A stretch of DNA of 64,000 nt from positions 992,001-1,056,000 of the forward strand of contig PUFA01000167.1 in the NCBI GenBank assembly GCA_003508835.1. The letters are read 5' to 3'. The translations under genes and the position numbers were made by a program. Of this stretch, positions 46,561-59,499 are shown piece after piece (position 1 is the first letter of the stretch; each line of letters starts with the position of its first letter). This DNA comes from Eonycteris spelaea. Taxonomy: Eukaryota; Chordata; Mammalia; Chiroptera; Pteropodidae. The notes beneath the pieces are model-generated. The model was not told the DNA's origin, ran no database searches, and saw nothing but the letters and a program-made list of their open reading frames with translations.

Positions 46561-48230
46561 ACAGGACTGACTGCTGACTGAATACTAGGGTAAGGGAAAG
46601 AGAGAATGTTTTGTGTTTTTTTCCTGATGAAAAATTTAATACATGTTCACTGTAGAAAGCTTGACATTTTCAGGGAAGTGTACAGCAGGTTGCCTGTTTT
46701 AATATGTAAACCTACATTTTCTTACACAAGAGGAATTCTATTATTATTGCTAGCCCTTTTGAAGATTTCAGTGCACCTTAACTCATTAGAAGTGTGGAGG
46801 ATTGTTGAAGTTAAAAAAAAAGAGAGAAGAGAGAAAAAGAAACCTGTTTCACCCTTTTTTGTACAATTTCCTAACCTTAGTTAACCTTCTAATTTTTTTG
46901 ATGGTTGTTTTGTATACCTATTACCATCTTTATCAATTACCACCAAAAACATAACCTAATATTGCCCTGGATCTCTTCCTCTCATTTCTGTTTCTCTTAA
47001 CATGTAGAAGTTAGATTTGCAGGTCCTAAGTTCAGGATCATTTACTGAGTGTACCAAGATGGTTCTTCATGAGTATTTCATGAGAATTTACCTTACAGTG
47101 CCTTTTATCCCTCTCTTAACATTCTCCGGATTATATTGTTCTACAGTATTTTTAATGTGTTCCTAATCCAGAGCTCTTCCACCTACGTTAGTCTTTTAAA
47201 AGAGGTAGGAAACATGTAAAATTGTTAAAAGTACTTTTCCTTTGTCCTTGTCTGATTTGGAATTGTCTAAAAGTCAAGAAGGAAAAAGTATCTCATTTAA
47301 AAAAATATTTTGGGTAGGTACCGGTAATAATAAAAATGAATGCTTTTATGCCCCACAGCAGTTGCTGCTGCTTGTGCCATTAACGTGAATGTGGTGTGCC
47401 TTACCCTAGGCTTAATTATAAGATTGTAATAAAGGAAAAAATCTGTAGGAAGTGTGGTATATTGTTACACTTAAAACAGCCAGTTAAATTAGTCTCTTGA
47501 TACAGGCTACTTTATAAACTCATTTATCACACAAGTTAGCTTGGTCTGACCTTTCCACCCTTTCTTGGATAAGGTTGGTAGCAATTTCTCAGTAGCAAAA
47601 TTATTGATTTTTTTTTTTTGACTGAGCTTCTTCTCCAGTTTGATTTTCCTTCTTTTCTACACTTCTATTCTGTGTCACCTTCTCAGAGTCTAGAGTCCCA
47701 TTTATGCATTGGCAAGAAAACTGCTGTTTGGAAGGACATGGGAAGCTGTATGTTCAAGCTAATTAGCCACACCTAAGCAATTTATGGAGGCATTATGCTC
47801 AATATGCAGTATTTCCCTTACTCAGTAAACATAACAAAGTGTTAGTTCTCTATTGAAGCTTGGCATACTCCCCAAGCAAATGTCAATTCTTCTTTTGTTG
47901 CACTATTTAACCTCATGAGCTCCAATACCCTTTTTCTGAATTTTAATGATTCTTACATGTTAAATGATGACCCACTTGTCACATGCAATATTGACATAGG
48001 TCATTTACTCAGCTAATAGAAAATGTTTCCCTCTATCAATAATTTTTCAGGTTTGGGCAAAGCATCTCTTTCCAGGAGACGATTAGAAGATATCTGTGTA
48101 TAGCCTTTTACCAGACTTGAGAGAGTTAAAGAAAGTAACTTTCTTATTGCAAAAATTGCATCCACAGTCAATCTTTCTAACAGATAATGATTTTTCCCAG
48201 AAAACTAAGGGATCAGGGGTTATAGATGGG
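46561..48230. other. unassigned A/T-rich sequence
   Basis: 46610-46740 ('cactgtagaaagcttgacat') resembles a LINE-1 3' fragment, but weakly. No gene. Confidence 0.4.
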
Positions 48231-48234
48231 AGAG

Positions 48235-48425
48235 AACTTAACATTTACCAAGTGCCCATTATAAGCCAGAAACTCTGCTGGAAGTTCTATATACATTATT
48301 TTCTGTAATACCCTGAGATGTTTCTTTTCTCTGCATTTGTGATGAAACTAAGCTGGGAGAGGACGAGTAACTCATACAATCAGCTGTGGATGTTGGGCTT
48401 GCGCTCTAACACGAAATCTGTTGGA
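48235..48425 (-). mobile_element. MIR SINE, minus strand
   Basis: 'aacatttaccaagtgcccat', 'tataagccagaaactctgct', 'gatgaaactaagctgggaga' and 'gttgggcttgcgctctaac' fit antisense MIR. Confidence 0.65.
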
Positions 48426-49425
48426 CTGAATTCTATTCTCCTTCCACTCCACTGCGCTTTGCTGCTTCTGTGGGCGTGATCCGTGGGGATCCCACAGTCT
48501 GAGGGTGGCAGCAACCCAATGACCACACTGGTTCAGATTCATGGAGTTTGCTTGACTGCTTTCTCAATAGTGTCGCTAGAGGGGCGGTTATCCCATGTAA
48601 CTTTGATCTCTCACCCATGGTCAAAAGGCTGGGATACAGAAAATCTCTGTGTGCTCTTACAGGAAGAAATAAGACTGTCACTGCTTCCTAACAATGCTGG
48701 TCTCTGTTTTTTCTTGGTAGCTGAGATTTTGTTTTAAGGAAGGGGACTATTATGCATTTTTCTCTGTGCTACTGACACCATTGCTGGTAACCGTTAATAA
48801 ATTACCGATAGGTCCAATACCTTAAGGTCTAGGCTATTATTCTTAGTATTCACAAAACTAATGGAATTTCTGTTTAAGAAATTTCTGTTTAAGAATTTCT
48901 GTGCTTGTACACCCTTTCATAAACATCAATGCTAAGAAGAAAATCCTATTGCTTTGTATTGTGTTTATGTTCCCTAAATATAGTCTATTTTTCTCAGGCC
49001 ACCCTTTAAAGGACTAATGAGTTTTAAAACAAATTTTTAAAAAATGTGTAGATCAGAAATGAGAGATCAGAACTGGTCTCAAGTATTTTTTTACAAAATA
49101 TATTGGTATTTCTCTTACCCCCGGTACCTATGATTTGCCGAGGCCAAAATTGAAGTTACGAGATATCTTATTCTAATAGTACCAACATGGATTCCACTTG
49201 AATAATCGAGTTAATTGTTTTCTAACAATTAAAAACATCAGAGATCCAAAACAATCTCAAATTTTAAAACTTATTTCTTTTCTGACTACTAAAGGTACTA
49301 TCATTTAACTATTTTTTTTTTTTTAGAAAATGCACATCAGAGAAAAGAAGAAAACTAAAATGATGTGTGATCCCACACACATAATGATAACCATTACTAA
49401 CACTTGATGTACACCAATTTTTTTT
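48426..49425. other. unassigned sequence
   Basis: It contains a 14/15-bp tandem repeat (48864-48902) and a T14 tract (49311-49324). Overlapping frames 48433-48737 on both strands have no recognisable content. Confidence 0.45.
48864..48902. repeat. tandem GAATTTCTGTTTAA, 2.7 copies
   Basis: Copies at 48864-48877, 48878-48892 (one extra A) and a partial copy 48893-48902. Confidence 0.9.
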
Positions 49426-49429
49426 TTAA

Positions 49430-49965
49430 TAACATTGATAGACTAGTCACGATTCTTAGCTGCAAGGAACAGAAAGAGCTGTTGCTCCTTTAAGTAAAAA
49501 GGAATTTATTGAAAAGATATTTGGTAGCTCAAAATTCACCGGAAATCCTAGAGAACCAATCTTGGAAAAGAGTAGAAATGACAAAGGGGTTGATAAACCA
49601 GAACCAGAGGCCAAATACGGCCTTTGCTAAAGCTTATACTTCGGCCACAGCTGGCCCTGGCATGGGTGCTGCTCTGCCGGCCCTGCTGCCCTAGAAACTG
49701 TGTTGCCCTCATGGATGAATGGAATTTCCACTAGTCTTGCTTCTGTGGGTCACTGGCTCCCAGTTCCAAGTCTGGGTGGGTGTGGTGCTTGATAAAGTCC
49801 AGGCCACATGCCTGCTCCAGATGTCAAGGAGCAGTGACAGAAAGGCTCTTAATTCCTTGTCTCTATAAAGGTAAAGCCTTCACTGCCCACAAAGAATCAC
49901 ATGGTGGGAAACTGCCATACCTGGGAAAGCTGTTTAGATGCTCAGCAGCCCATAATCTCACATGA
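49430..49965 (-). mobile_element. old interspersed repeat, family not named
   Basis: 'cttagctgcaaggaacagaa', 'aaaaaggaatttattgaaaa', 'gatatttggtagctcaaaat' and 'cactggctcccagttccaag' follow a known dispersed order that I cannot name. It is G+C-richer than its surroundings. Two short plus-strand frames (49509-49694, 49780-49965) sit inside it. Confidence 0.5.
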
Positions 49966-52900
49966 TGTCTGTCATGATGAGCTCATAAAGCTTTAGATAG
50001 CTCTGTATTCTTTCCCCCAAAACATTAAGTCATGAGCATTTTCCTGAAATATGAAATACTTTTCAAAATTAAGACTTTCAATGACTCTGTAATAACAGTT
50101 TTAATTTGATTAGTAAATAGCATTTGTGATATTAACTGTCCATACGCCTTGAAAAGTATGGCAATTACAAAGGTAGAAGCATTGATTTTAATACGGAGTA
50201 ATCAGAATTATTTTTCTAGTTTCAGTTAGCACTCAGCAGGGAGAAGTCAGCCTTGTAAGGTCAGGCCTTTGGATCTTGGGGAATAGCCCGTGATCACCCA
50301 GATAACCTGAGTAAAGCAGGACTGACTGGAAAGGGCAGGTTCAGGAGCTGCTTCTGCCTATTAGGCTGGGGCAGGCAGCAGAGACGCAGGCCCAGCTGCA
50401 GGGGGAAAGGAACTCTATCTGACCTGGTTGTAGTCCACCTGGGAGGCTCCCAGTTTTGGGGCATGGTGCCAAAGGAAGAATCCAGAAGTTGTCAGGGAGT
50501 GAGAGTTCCAGTCCTTGGGGTAAGGTTCAGGAGCAGCTTGGTGCTGAAAAATAAGATCTAGGTGGGTTTTAGTTCAAGAAGGACTCATAATAGGTAAATT
50601 ACCAAAACAGGGAGAAGAAACATAGCAAGGCTATAGTAACAAGTCCATGAATAGGGTGGGAGCAGGTACTATAAACCTGGGTATTAGAGCTAAAGCAGAC
50701 ATTGATTTCCAGGCTCAATTTGCTTATGTTGTTCCTGACTAGGGTTAAGCATGAGGAACTCTATTGTAGGGAAGGGTTTGGAAAAATAGCTGTACATGGG
50801 GCCCAGGACCCCCAGTGAGGACAATTTCAAGGGCTGGGAACAAGGCCAAAGGAGACAAGCTCAGTCAGCTATGGTTGTACATCTATGTGTCAGGAAGTCA
50901 GAACAGAAAGAAAGGGCACAGGTACTCCATATGAGGGCTCTGAGGAAAACTTGCCTTCTCTCTGTCCTTGCTGGCTCCTCTAAGCCTGTGGAGATCTACC
51001 TCTTTATTCTCCCTAGGACCACACTAAAAGGTTAATTTCTCTTCCTATCAATTTGTATGTGGTGTTCAGATCCCAATGGGTTTCCTGAAAATTCTAATAC
51101 AGATTTCAGATTCCCCAGTGATACTTTATAGGTACCACAGCTCAAAACTTTGCCCTGGATACTCTTATCCTTCCTTCAGAGAGTCTGCATCACATTGAAT
51201 GCTGTGGGATCCAGCGGAACCAAACTGAATATGGAGTTAGAGCCCCTAGGTACTGGAGTGGAATTAATCGGAGTAGCAATTGTCATTCTACTTTATGTAA
51301 CTTTCTGTTTTCGTTCTATGGCATTTTAGCCACAAGAATGTTATTCTCAGAATGTGTCTGTGGCATGTTTTGCACTGGTTAACAAGCGAGAACACTGCAT
51401 CAACCACAACATAATTACACTTTCTTCTTCACAACGTTGTCCATGCCTGACATGTGGATTCTGCCCAGGACTGGCTGTGAACCCTGTAAAACCACGATAC
51501 GATAAATTATCGTCATCATTCCTCAGAAGGCTGTGTCACATTTGCCTGCAACCATTGGACGAAACTACCTTTTAAAAATAGATGTGTTTTGCACTCTTGA
51601 AACTACTTATTTTCTTACTCTTTGTCACAGCCAGCCTAGTTTAAGCTGACGGTAAAAAGAGGTTTTGGAGGTTTTCCACCACAAGGTTATTTAAAGTTCT
51701 TTGAGCTGCCGCCAGACCTTCATTTAGCATTTTAATAAACTTCCTGGGCCAAGGAGTAATTTTCCTGTATCCTCTTTGTCCTCAGCATGAAGTAATAGTA
51801 CAAAAGAGGGTCATCATTTTTAGGCCAGACATCTGCATTAATTATAAAATTATCCTTATGAATAACCAGATATAAGATCTGGGATAGAGAAAAAGGGGAG
51901 CAGGCTTCTTTCTCTGATTAAGATTAAAAAGGGGGGGGTCATGGACACATCAAGGATTTAGGAAAGTGCCAATAGAAATATTTTTCACACAGATAGCTAG
52001 AAAGGACATTAAAAGAAACTGCATATACAGGCAAGGTAATCAGAATTAAATCCCCTAAACATTTGCTTACATGTGTCCTTATCTGGAGTCTCTCTAAGGG
52101 CAGAAGTACCAGTAGACTCCCATGTTTACATGGTGATATGGAAATCAGCTTTCAAGACAGTTAGTTGTAAAGATCCCCAGAGAATTTTTTGGAACCTGCA
52201 TCTCTGGGTACGGTGTGATGTCACTTTTCAGTGTTTCTAGGCATTGGGCCAAAACTCAGTTTCAGGAAAATAATTGCAAAAATGTTTAAATAATTTGCAT
52301 GAGGTTTGTGAAAGCAAGGGAAAAGCTGCCTGCTCCATTCCCAAAGGAGATTTCAAGACACAATCAATGTTAGGCCGCAAAACACTGTTTAGACAGAATA
52401 ATTATCAGCCCTTTCCCTTCTCTTTCATTATTAAACTGAGGCCTAGTCCCTCTGAGGGTTTCACCTGGCATATGGAAAGACTGTTGTTGCTAAGTCCTCT
52501 TTATGGATGTTCAAATAAGCTAAGTAAATTCAGAGTTTACTAAATTGGCTCATTCATGGACATTATTTGACATGAAGGTGCTTCTATGTCATGATTAGCT
52601 TTTTTTGGTCTCTATTCATGTTATAATCAAGTATGATGGAATTATATGGGATGCTATCAAACTATGTGGAGAATTCTTGAAAATGTATCCCAGCGCTGAG
52701 TTCATCTCATTCATTGTTGACTCCTTAAAACTGAGCTCAAAGAACCCTAAGTGACAGGATCATCAAAACAACACACAGAAGGATGCGGTGGGTGGAATCC
52801 TATTAAGATAAAAGAGTGAAGCCTGTTTAAATCCTGTTACAGTTATCAATGCCCAAATTACAGTACAATTATTTCTTTAGGGAACTACTTAAAGTATTGT

Positions 52901-53160
52901 TTGAATTGAATCAAAGTTATTTTTACAAAAATTCTTGAAATGGCATTATCTGATTTAAAGAGACACAGCTACTTTTCATATTGTGGTTATTGATTTTGAT
53001 AGTTCAGGAATGAATACACTGAACAGGTGGCACTGTTAGAGAGCATACAGATACAATTTTACTTTTCCTCTCTCCCCCTTTGAACAGTGTCTATGTATAT
53101 CCACTTGTGGAACTAGTTTTTTCCCTGCCTTTGAGAAGGACCATCATTTATATACATATA
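49966..53160. other. unassigned sequence, partly G+C-richer
   Basis: 50.23-51.0 kb is noticeably more G+C-rich and not recognisably repetitive. 51.64-51.76 kb ('gagctgccgccagaccttca') has the look of conserved noncoding DNA: balanced composition, retained CpG and no repeat landmarks. G10 run at 51930-51939. No gene is supported. Confidence 0.35.
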
Positions 53161-53178
53161 TATTATATGTATTACATA

Positions 53179-53180
<2 letters not shown>

Positions 53181-53217
<37 letters not shown>
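53181..53217. repeat. (GT)n microsatellite
   Basis: About 18 uninterrupted GT units, followed by TA-rich text. Alternating purine-pyrimidine, potentially Z-DNA forming, and probably polymorphic. Confidence 0.95.
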
Positions 53218-53218
<1 letters not shown>

Positions 53219-53770
53219 TATACATATCCATCCTCTCTTTTGGCCTCTCTAACCTCTTTTTTTCACAGTAGAGTTGGTTAGTTTTTACCAACTCTTTTAT
53301 AAGTCTTTCTTAAATGGTCTTGAAACTCACTTTGGAATGTTGTTGTATGCGGAACCCAAGACCACTGCAAATAACTAAGCAGTTTGTATCCTACACAAAG
53401 ATGCCATGCTATGGGGATGAATGAATGCTGAATTTCAGCCCTTGCTCCCCTAGCAGTATAGGGTACTAGAAGGGGCACTTTATTGTAATTCACTTAGCCA
53501 GTAGAGTTGCTTTTTTGCTAATTTGTCAAAGGCACCTATTGCCTCAGAGCCATGGTTGGAATGGAGACAGAGTCCTATTTAAAATCCACATTGCAGTTAG
53601 ATGATTTGTAGGATTAGTAGTTTCTTTATATGAAAACCATCTATAGATATTGATGACACCGGTGACAACTATTCAACTGCATGTCAGAAAATTGTCAAGA
53701 GGCTGAAGGACACCCATTGTCATCTTTGACTTTTTATTAGAGCAAAATATCAAAAAAATTAAAGTTTTTT
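53218..53770. other. unassigned sequence
   Basis: No gene. A T-rich acceptor-like site near 53268 has no donor partner I could find. Confidence 0.45.
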
Positions 53771-53799
53771 TGTATTTTTTTTTTTTTTTTTGTCAATAA

Positions 53800-54850
53800 G
53801 AGAACCAACACACTTTAATGGGGGAAAGAATAGACCTTTCAACAAAAGGGGCTTGGATAACTAAATATCCACAAGCAAAAAAATGACCCCTACCTCACAC
53901 AATGTATAAAAGTTAACTCAAAATGGGTTCTAGACCTAAATATAAGAGTAAAAACTTTTAAAAGAAAACATAGGAACAAATCTTTGTGGCCCAGATACCA
54001 AAAGCACAAGGTACGAAAGAAAAAAATAGATCAATTGAACTTAATTAAAATTATCATTTTTTTAATGCTTTAAAGGATATCATCAAGAAAATGAAAAGAC
54101 AACCTACAGAATGGTAGAAAATGTTAGCAGATCATATATCTGATAAGAATATATAAAGAACTCATAACAAAAAATATATATAACCAAAAAATGAACAAAA
54201 TATCTGCATAAACATTTCTGCAAAGAAGATATTCAAATGGTCGATAAGTACGTGAAAAGATGCTCAACATCATTAGCCATGAGGAAATTGAATCAAAAGC
54301 ACAATGAGATACCACTTCATGTTCACTAGGATGGTTATAATAAAAGGCAGATAATAACAACCATTGGTGAGGATGCAGAGAACTTGGAACTCTCATGCAC
54401 TGCTGGTGGGAAAGTAAAATGGCGCCACTCCTTTAAAAAACAGTTTGGCAATTCTTCACAAAGTTGAATATAAGGTTACTGTATAACCCAGAAATTCCAC
54501 TTCTAGGTTTAAACACAGAGAGTTGGCAACATATTTCCACATAAAAACTTGTACATAAATGTTCATAACAGCATTATTCCTAATTGCCAAAAAGTGGGGA
54601 AGAAAATAAATGTCTATTAGCCGACAAATGTTAAACAGAATTGTATAGTCACACAATTAAATATTGCTCAGCAATAAAAATGGAACAAAAAACTGATTCT
54701 TGCTACATTATGGAAGACCCTTGAAAACATTATGCCACGTCAAAGGAGTCAGTCACAAACGACTACATACAGTGTAATTCCATTTATGTGAAATGCCCAG
54801 AACAGGCAAATTCATAAAGACAAAAAGTAAGGTAGTGGTTGTCTAAGGCA
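53800..54850 (+). mobile_element. LINE-1 ORF2 3' part and 3' end, plus strand
   Basis: Ordered sense LINE-1 landmarks: 'gggggaaagaatagaccttt', 'tcaaaatgggttctagacct', 'agaatatataaagaactcat', 'catgaggaaattgaatcaaa', 'cactgctggtgggaaagtaa', 'cagaaattccacttctaggt', 'tggaagacccttgaaaacat'. The reading frame is broken by many stops. The 3' end is cut near 54850 where an oppositely oriented LINE-1 begins. Confidence 0.85.
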
Positions 54851-54874
54851 ACTTATTTTGGATAGTTCACTGAC

Positions 54875-55560
54875 AGTAGTATAGACAAAATTGATTTTTA
54901 TATGTTGATCTTGTATCCTGCAACCTTGTTGAACTTTTTGTCTTTTAGTGAATTTCTTAGGATTTTCTATATAAAGAATGTTTCATCTCCAATGGAGATC
55001 ATTTTACTTCTTCTTTTTCAATGGATACTTTTATTTCTTTTGCTTCACTGAATTCACTGGTTAGAATCTCCAGTACTATGTTGAATAGAAGAGGTGAGAG
55101 CAGGCATTCTTGCCTTGTCCCTGATCATAACAGAAAATTGTCTTTCACCGTAAAGAATGATTTTGCCGTGGATTTTTTGTAGCTGTATCTTTGTTATGTT
55201 GAGACATTTTCTTCTATTCCAAGTTTGTTCATATGTTTTGGTTTTTTAAATCATGAATGTACATAGGGTTTTTAAAATGCTTTTGTATGTCTAAATAGAT
55301 GGTTTTCGTCCTTTATTTTATTAATATGGTGTGTTACGTTGGATGATTTTCAGATGTTAAACCAACTTTGTACTCCTTGTACTCAAATTCCACTTGGTCG
55401 TGGTGTATAATTCTTTTTATATATTGTTGAAGTTCGTTTGCTAGCATTTTGTTGAGGATTTTTGCATTTACACTTTTTTTAAGTCTTTTATATTTTAGAT
55501 ATGTTCTTTCAGTCTGTCCATTTAACTTTACCCATTGTGTTTTCTAGCTTTTATGTAAAC
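54875..55560 (-). mobile_element. LINE-1 ORF2 internal fragment, minus strand
   Basis: 'ttgatcttgtatcctgcaac', 'cttgttgaactttttgtctt', 'tcttaggattttctatataa', 'cccttgtactcaaattccact'-like text (55375-55395), 'tcgtggtgtataattctttt' and 'ttttgttgaggatttttgca' are antisense ORF2 landmarks. Text to about 55775 may be a further LINE-1 piece. Confidence 0.75.
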
Positions 55561-55784
55561 AAACTGGTCAGTATTTTTTTCTATGGCTTTATGATATTTT
55601 TTATTGTTGAGAAATATCATTTCTACTCTAAGACCATAAAACAATTTGCCTGTGTTTTTCTTTAATATGATCATTATTTTATTTTATTTATGTTTAGAGA
55701 GTTAATCAATTGGGAATTTATCTTTATATAAGCTATAAGATAAAGGCTCAATGGCTTATTTTTTTTTAAAAAAATCATTCAGTA

Positions 55785-57110
55785 ATTCACCAATTTATTA
55801 AAATTCATTCAATAAACTTTTCAAACACCTGAAAGTACTAAACCATGCTAAATATTGTAAATACAACTGTAAAAAACAGAGAAGATCCCCATTCTCATAT
55901 AGTTTACATGGAGGAGAGATTTAACACAAAATTAAACAAACAACTAAGGTAATTTCAGATAGCTAGATGTGCTATGAAGGAATGAAACATGATGGTATGA
56001 TGGCGAATAATAGAGCTTTGTTAGATACTATGGTCAGAGATATCTCCTCTAAGATGATACATTTGCGTTGGGACCATAATGATGGGGATCCAGCCATTGA
56101 AAGAACCAATAAAAGAATGTTCCAAGTAGAAGGACAAGCATAGACAAAGGCTCTGGGGTCAGAGCAAATTTTGTATATTCAAGCAACAGAATGAAACTAC
56201 TGTAGATGGAGTGAAGTGAAGAAGATGGAGAAAACTGCCAGATGAGAGGAGTGTTGGGACAGGGCGAGTTCACGCAGGAACTTTCAGGCCATGTTAAAGA
56301 AGGCAGTGAAAGTTATTATGCAGGGGAGCATAATAACACATTTTTAAAGGGGCCCTTGACTATTTTATGGAGAACGAATTGTAATGGTGCCATAGAGAAA
56401 GTGGAAAGATCAGTTAGAAGGGATGATGGTGACTTGAACTAGGGAGGTACACATAAATACGGAGAAAATTCGACAGATTTGAGATATTTTGGAGGCAATA
56501 GTAACTGACATTTATTGAACACATAATACTCATCAGCTACTATTCTAATCTCTTAATTCATTAATCCCCACTGTACCCTATGAATTAGATGATGTCATTA
56601 TCCTTATTTCACAGATAACAGCTTGATCAAGTATAGGTAGATACTTGATAGAGTCAGCATCTGAACCCAGATAGCTTGGTTCCAGGACTCATGTTCTTAG
56701 GTACCCATTTTACTCTCTCTCTAGCAGAGTCCATGGATGTACCGGTAGAACGAATGTTAGAGGTTGAAGGAAAAGCACAGATCAGAGATGACACAGGTTT
56801 TTAGATTGAGCTTTGGTGGACAGTGTAATTTACTAAGATTGGAAATATTAGGGAAGCTATAAATATAAGGGTGTGTATGTTTGGTGGAGGTGGGGAGGGT
56901 GAAAATGAAAGGCGAATAACTTGTTCTGGTTTAGAAATATTAAGTTTTAGATATCTCAAGTGGAATGTCAAGCAGGCAGTTTAATAGATGACACTAGAGT
57001 TTAGGAGCTATGTAAATTATGGAATAATTTCAAATTTGTTGATAGAAGGTTGGTATTTAAAGCCAGATTCCTAGATATGGTAGATCTAAAAAATAAAATG
57101 ATACAGTCCA
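55785..57110 (-). mobile_element. LINE-2, minus strand, split by a MIR
   Basis: The left edge is the antisense 3' end region. Inside, 'agaagggatgatggtgactt', 'cagatttgagatattttgga', 'gtggaatgtcaagcaggcag' and 'ttggtatttaaagccagatt' are antisense ORF2 landmarks in the expected order. The copy is interrupted at about 56492-56712 by a MIR. Short frames at 56049-56442 are remnants. Confidence 0.75.
56492..56712 (-). mobile_element. MIR SINE nested in LINE-2, minus strand
   Basis: 'gacatttattgaacacataa', 'tctcttaattcattaatccc', 'ctatgaattagatgatgtca', 'tccttatttcacagataaca' and 'catctgaacccagatagctt' are antisense MIR in full order. LINE-2 text resumes after it near 56720. Confidence 0.7.
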
Positions 57111-57424
57111 TATTCAAGTTCTAGTGCACTTGGATGGAGGAGTAGCCAATAAATGAGACAGAGAAGGAACAGCCAGCAAGGTAGGGGAAAGCTTATAGAG
57201 TGTGGTGTCTTAGAAATCATGAGGCAACTATTGCAAAATACAATACGTTGAACAACCATCCCTTTCCCCATTGATCTGAAATATCACTTTTATCGTATGT
57301 CTTTTCCATATTTACCAGTTTATCCTTAGACTCTTCCACTCTACTTGTTTATTCTGTCACAAGTAGAAATGAAGTGCTGCCTTACATTAGGTTGTAATTT
57401 TCAAAAAGTTTCCGCCTGCTCATA
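57111..57424. other. unassigned sequence between repeats
   Basis: Nothing recognised; may contain residual LINE-2 or LINE-1 text. Confidence 0.35.
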
Positions 57425-57735
57425 TTATTTTTTCTAGATTTTAACCAACTTGTTATGTTCCAAATGATCCCATTGGAATGGCGTTGAATTTACACAACTA
57501 TTTGTGGGAATATTGACATCTTCGTAGCAAGTTAGTCCTTCTCCCCAGGAAAAAAGTATGCTTCTCTTCCATTCAGGTTTTTTCCTATGTCTTTAGCAAA
57601 GATATATAGTTTTTTTCCTGGAGGTCTAGCATGCTTGCTGGTAAATTTATCCCAGATACCTTATAGTTCTGGTTGATAACATGTGTCAGCTTCTTTTTAT
57701 TGCACTTCTTAATTGATTATTGCTGGGTTTGTTAG
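57425..57735 (-). mobile_element. LINE-1 ORF2 fragment, minus strand
   Basis: 'gtgggaatattgacatcttc', 'tttcctatgtctttagcaaa', 'gctggtaaatttatcccaga' and 'ttaattgattattgctgggt' match the antisense ORF2 N-terminal half. Confidence 0.65.
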
Positions 57736-57985
57736 AATTCTGTGTTGTAACCCCCACACACCAACTCTGACCAACTTAAACTGAAAGGGAACTGAATGGA
57801 AGCAAATGGGGGAGTTTGTGTGAGTAAAGGGAGATTGAAGATCCAGACTCAGAATATATACTACATTTTATAATAACAAGACAATTATTTTAATTAATAA
57901 ATTTTATAAAACTAATAAAATAGTTAAGAGGTTTTAAGAGGCACGTAATAATATCCTTATTACATAAGTAACTCCTAAAGTTGTA
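57736..57985. other. unassigned A/T-rich sequence
   Basis: No gene or named repeat seen. Confidence 0.4.
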
Positions 57986-57989
57986 AAAT

Positions 57990-58660
57990 TTGATGAACTA
58001 AAAAGATAAATGTACAAAGAATAAAAATAAACACTTTACAAAGTAGAAGAAAACAATGAACAAATATACGAAAAATTATTCAGTCTCACTAGTAGTAAAA
58101 GAAGTGTCACATAATAAGGTACTGCTTTTTCATCTGTCAATTTTTTTTTTAACAATTAATTCTGGCAGTGGTTTAGGAAAATTAAATTTTTATCTATTTC
58201 TGATAAAATGTAAAATGGTATAAGAAGTGTCAAAAGTCTTAAAGATGTTTATAATTATACTAAGTCATTGACTGAGTAGTTATACTTTAAAGATTCTCTT
58301 TTGAAAGTGATTCTAAATACAGAATAAATTTTATGTGCAAAGATGTTCAGTGTAGCTTATTTATGAAATAGTGAAAAATTGAAAGCAGCCCAAATGTGGG
58401 AAATGGTTAAGGATATTATAGCACATCCACTTGGTAGAATATTAAGTGAACTTTAAATGTAATTTTATGAGAGCTAAATAATAACTAGAATTATAAATGT
58501 TAATATGTGAAGGGGGAAAAAAACTCCACCTAATTGGAAGGTAAGACACTCTAACGGCTGTCTTTGTTTCCTAGGACTTTGATAACATTTCTACTTTTCT
58601 GCAATTTCCCCAAATTGTCTATAAGTACATTTTATTTCTATAATATAATTTAAAAAATTG
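57990..58660 (+). mobile_element. LINE-1 (old L1M-type) 3' end, plus strand
   Basis: 'tgcaaagatgttcagtgtag', 'gtgaaaaattgaaagcagcc', 'caaatgtgggaaatggttaa', 'tttctgcaatttccccaaat' and 'aagtacattttatttctata' are sense 3' landmarks of old LINE-1. The frame is destroyed. Confidence 0.7.
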
Positions 58661-58679
58661 AAAAATTTCCCCCAGACCC

Positions 58680-59130
58680 TGTAGGTAGCTTGACCTAATA
58701 GCTCTTTTAGTTCTTATTTCCTAAAGGCAACAACCTCAGACATGACTTTTCCCATCTTTCTTACCATCTACCTCTAAATGTTGGTATCTCTGTGCCATCT
58801 GCTGTGTTCTCTACCTTTTCAAGGCTACTCGTTTTCTCCACAATCCTGCTGTCAGTTTTCCTCCATCTCTAGCATCCTTACTCTCTTCCTCTTCATTGGC
58901 TCCTTCCCCTCAAGCAACATTTAATACAAGTCTCATCTATCTTGAAACAATCCTTACTTGACCCTATTGTTTTTAATGGTGACAATCCTTCTCTTCTTTC
59001 TACCTACACACTTCCTTTCTTTCATTATCATCACGTTTTACTCTCTCTCACTTCTATTTGAAACTCATTCTGAAAGGTCTCTAGCAACCTTCTAGTTTGT
59101 ATATACTAAAATGACAGAGCTAGAAGGTCC
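58680..59130 (+). mobile_element. LINE-2 ORF2 fragment, plus strand
   Basis: Pyrimidine-rich, with 'ctacctctaaatgttggtat' and 'ctcttcattggctccttccc' matching sense LINE-2. It is separated from the next LINE-2 segment by a MIR. Confidence 0.5.
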
Positions 59131-59134
59131 TCCT

Positions 59135-59365
59135 ACCCCAGGGCAAGCCATTTTACTTCACAGATTCTGACACGACCATTGACTGCCTGGGTCACTTTAG
59201 GTCTTACGTCAGTGCTCTTTGTGTATCAGTTTCTTTAATTATAAAATGCGGATAACATTGGAAGGCTATGATACAATTGTTGGGAGAGTACACGTGTTAA
59301 TATATACAGTACTTATAGCAGGGCCTGGCACACAGAAACATTCAGTGAAAGATAATTATTATATC
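59135..59365 (+). mobile_element. MIR SINE, plus strand, near full length
   Basis: 'cgaccattgactgcctgggt', 'cactttaggtcttacgtcag', 'tatcagtttctttaattata', 'aaatgcggataacattggaa' and 'gcagggcctggcacacagaa' follow the sense MIR order. The frame 59219-59404 is an artefact. Confidence 0.8.
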
Positions 59366-59499
59366 CCTAACAACACAGAGACGAGAAAAGTTTCACTGGT
59401 ATAAAGAGCCTCGTCTAAGATGTGGCTGTGCCAAGACCAGAGGCCTGATTCTTCACTTCCAGATCAATCTTCTTTTTATCACATTATACTTTATCTTAA

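Noticed and set aside
53800..55560. Adjacent sense and antisense LINE-1 pieces as a 5'-inverted (twin-primed) insertion
   Set aside because: The order is sense then antisense on the plus strand, opposite to what twin priming gives, and the sense copy has no poly-A at the junction. Two independent insertions or a later rearrangement fit better.
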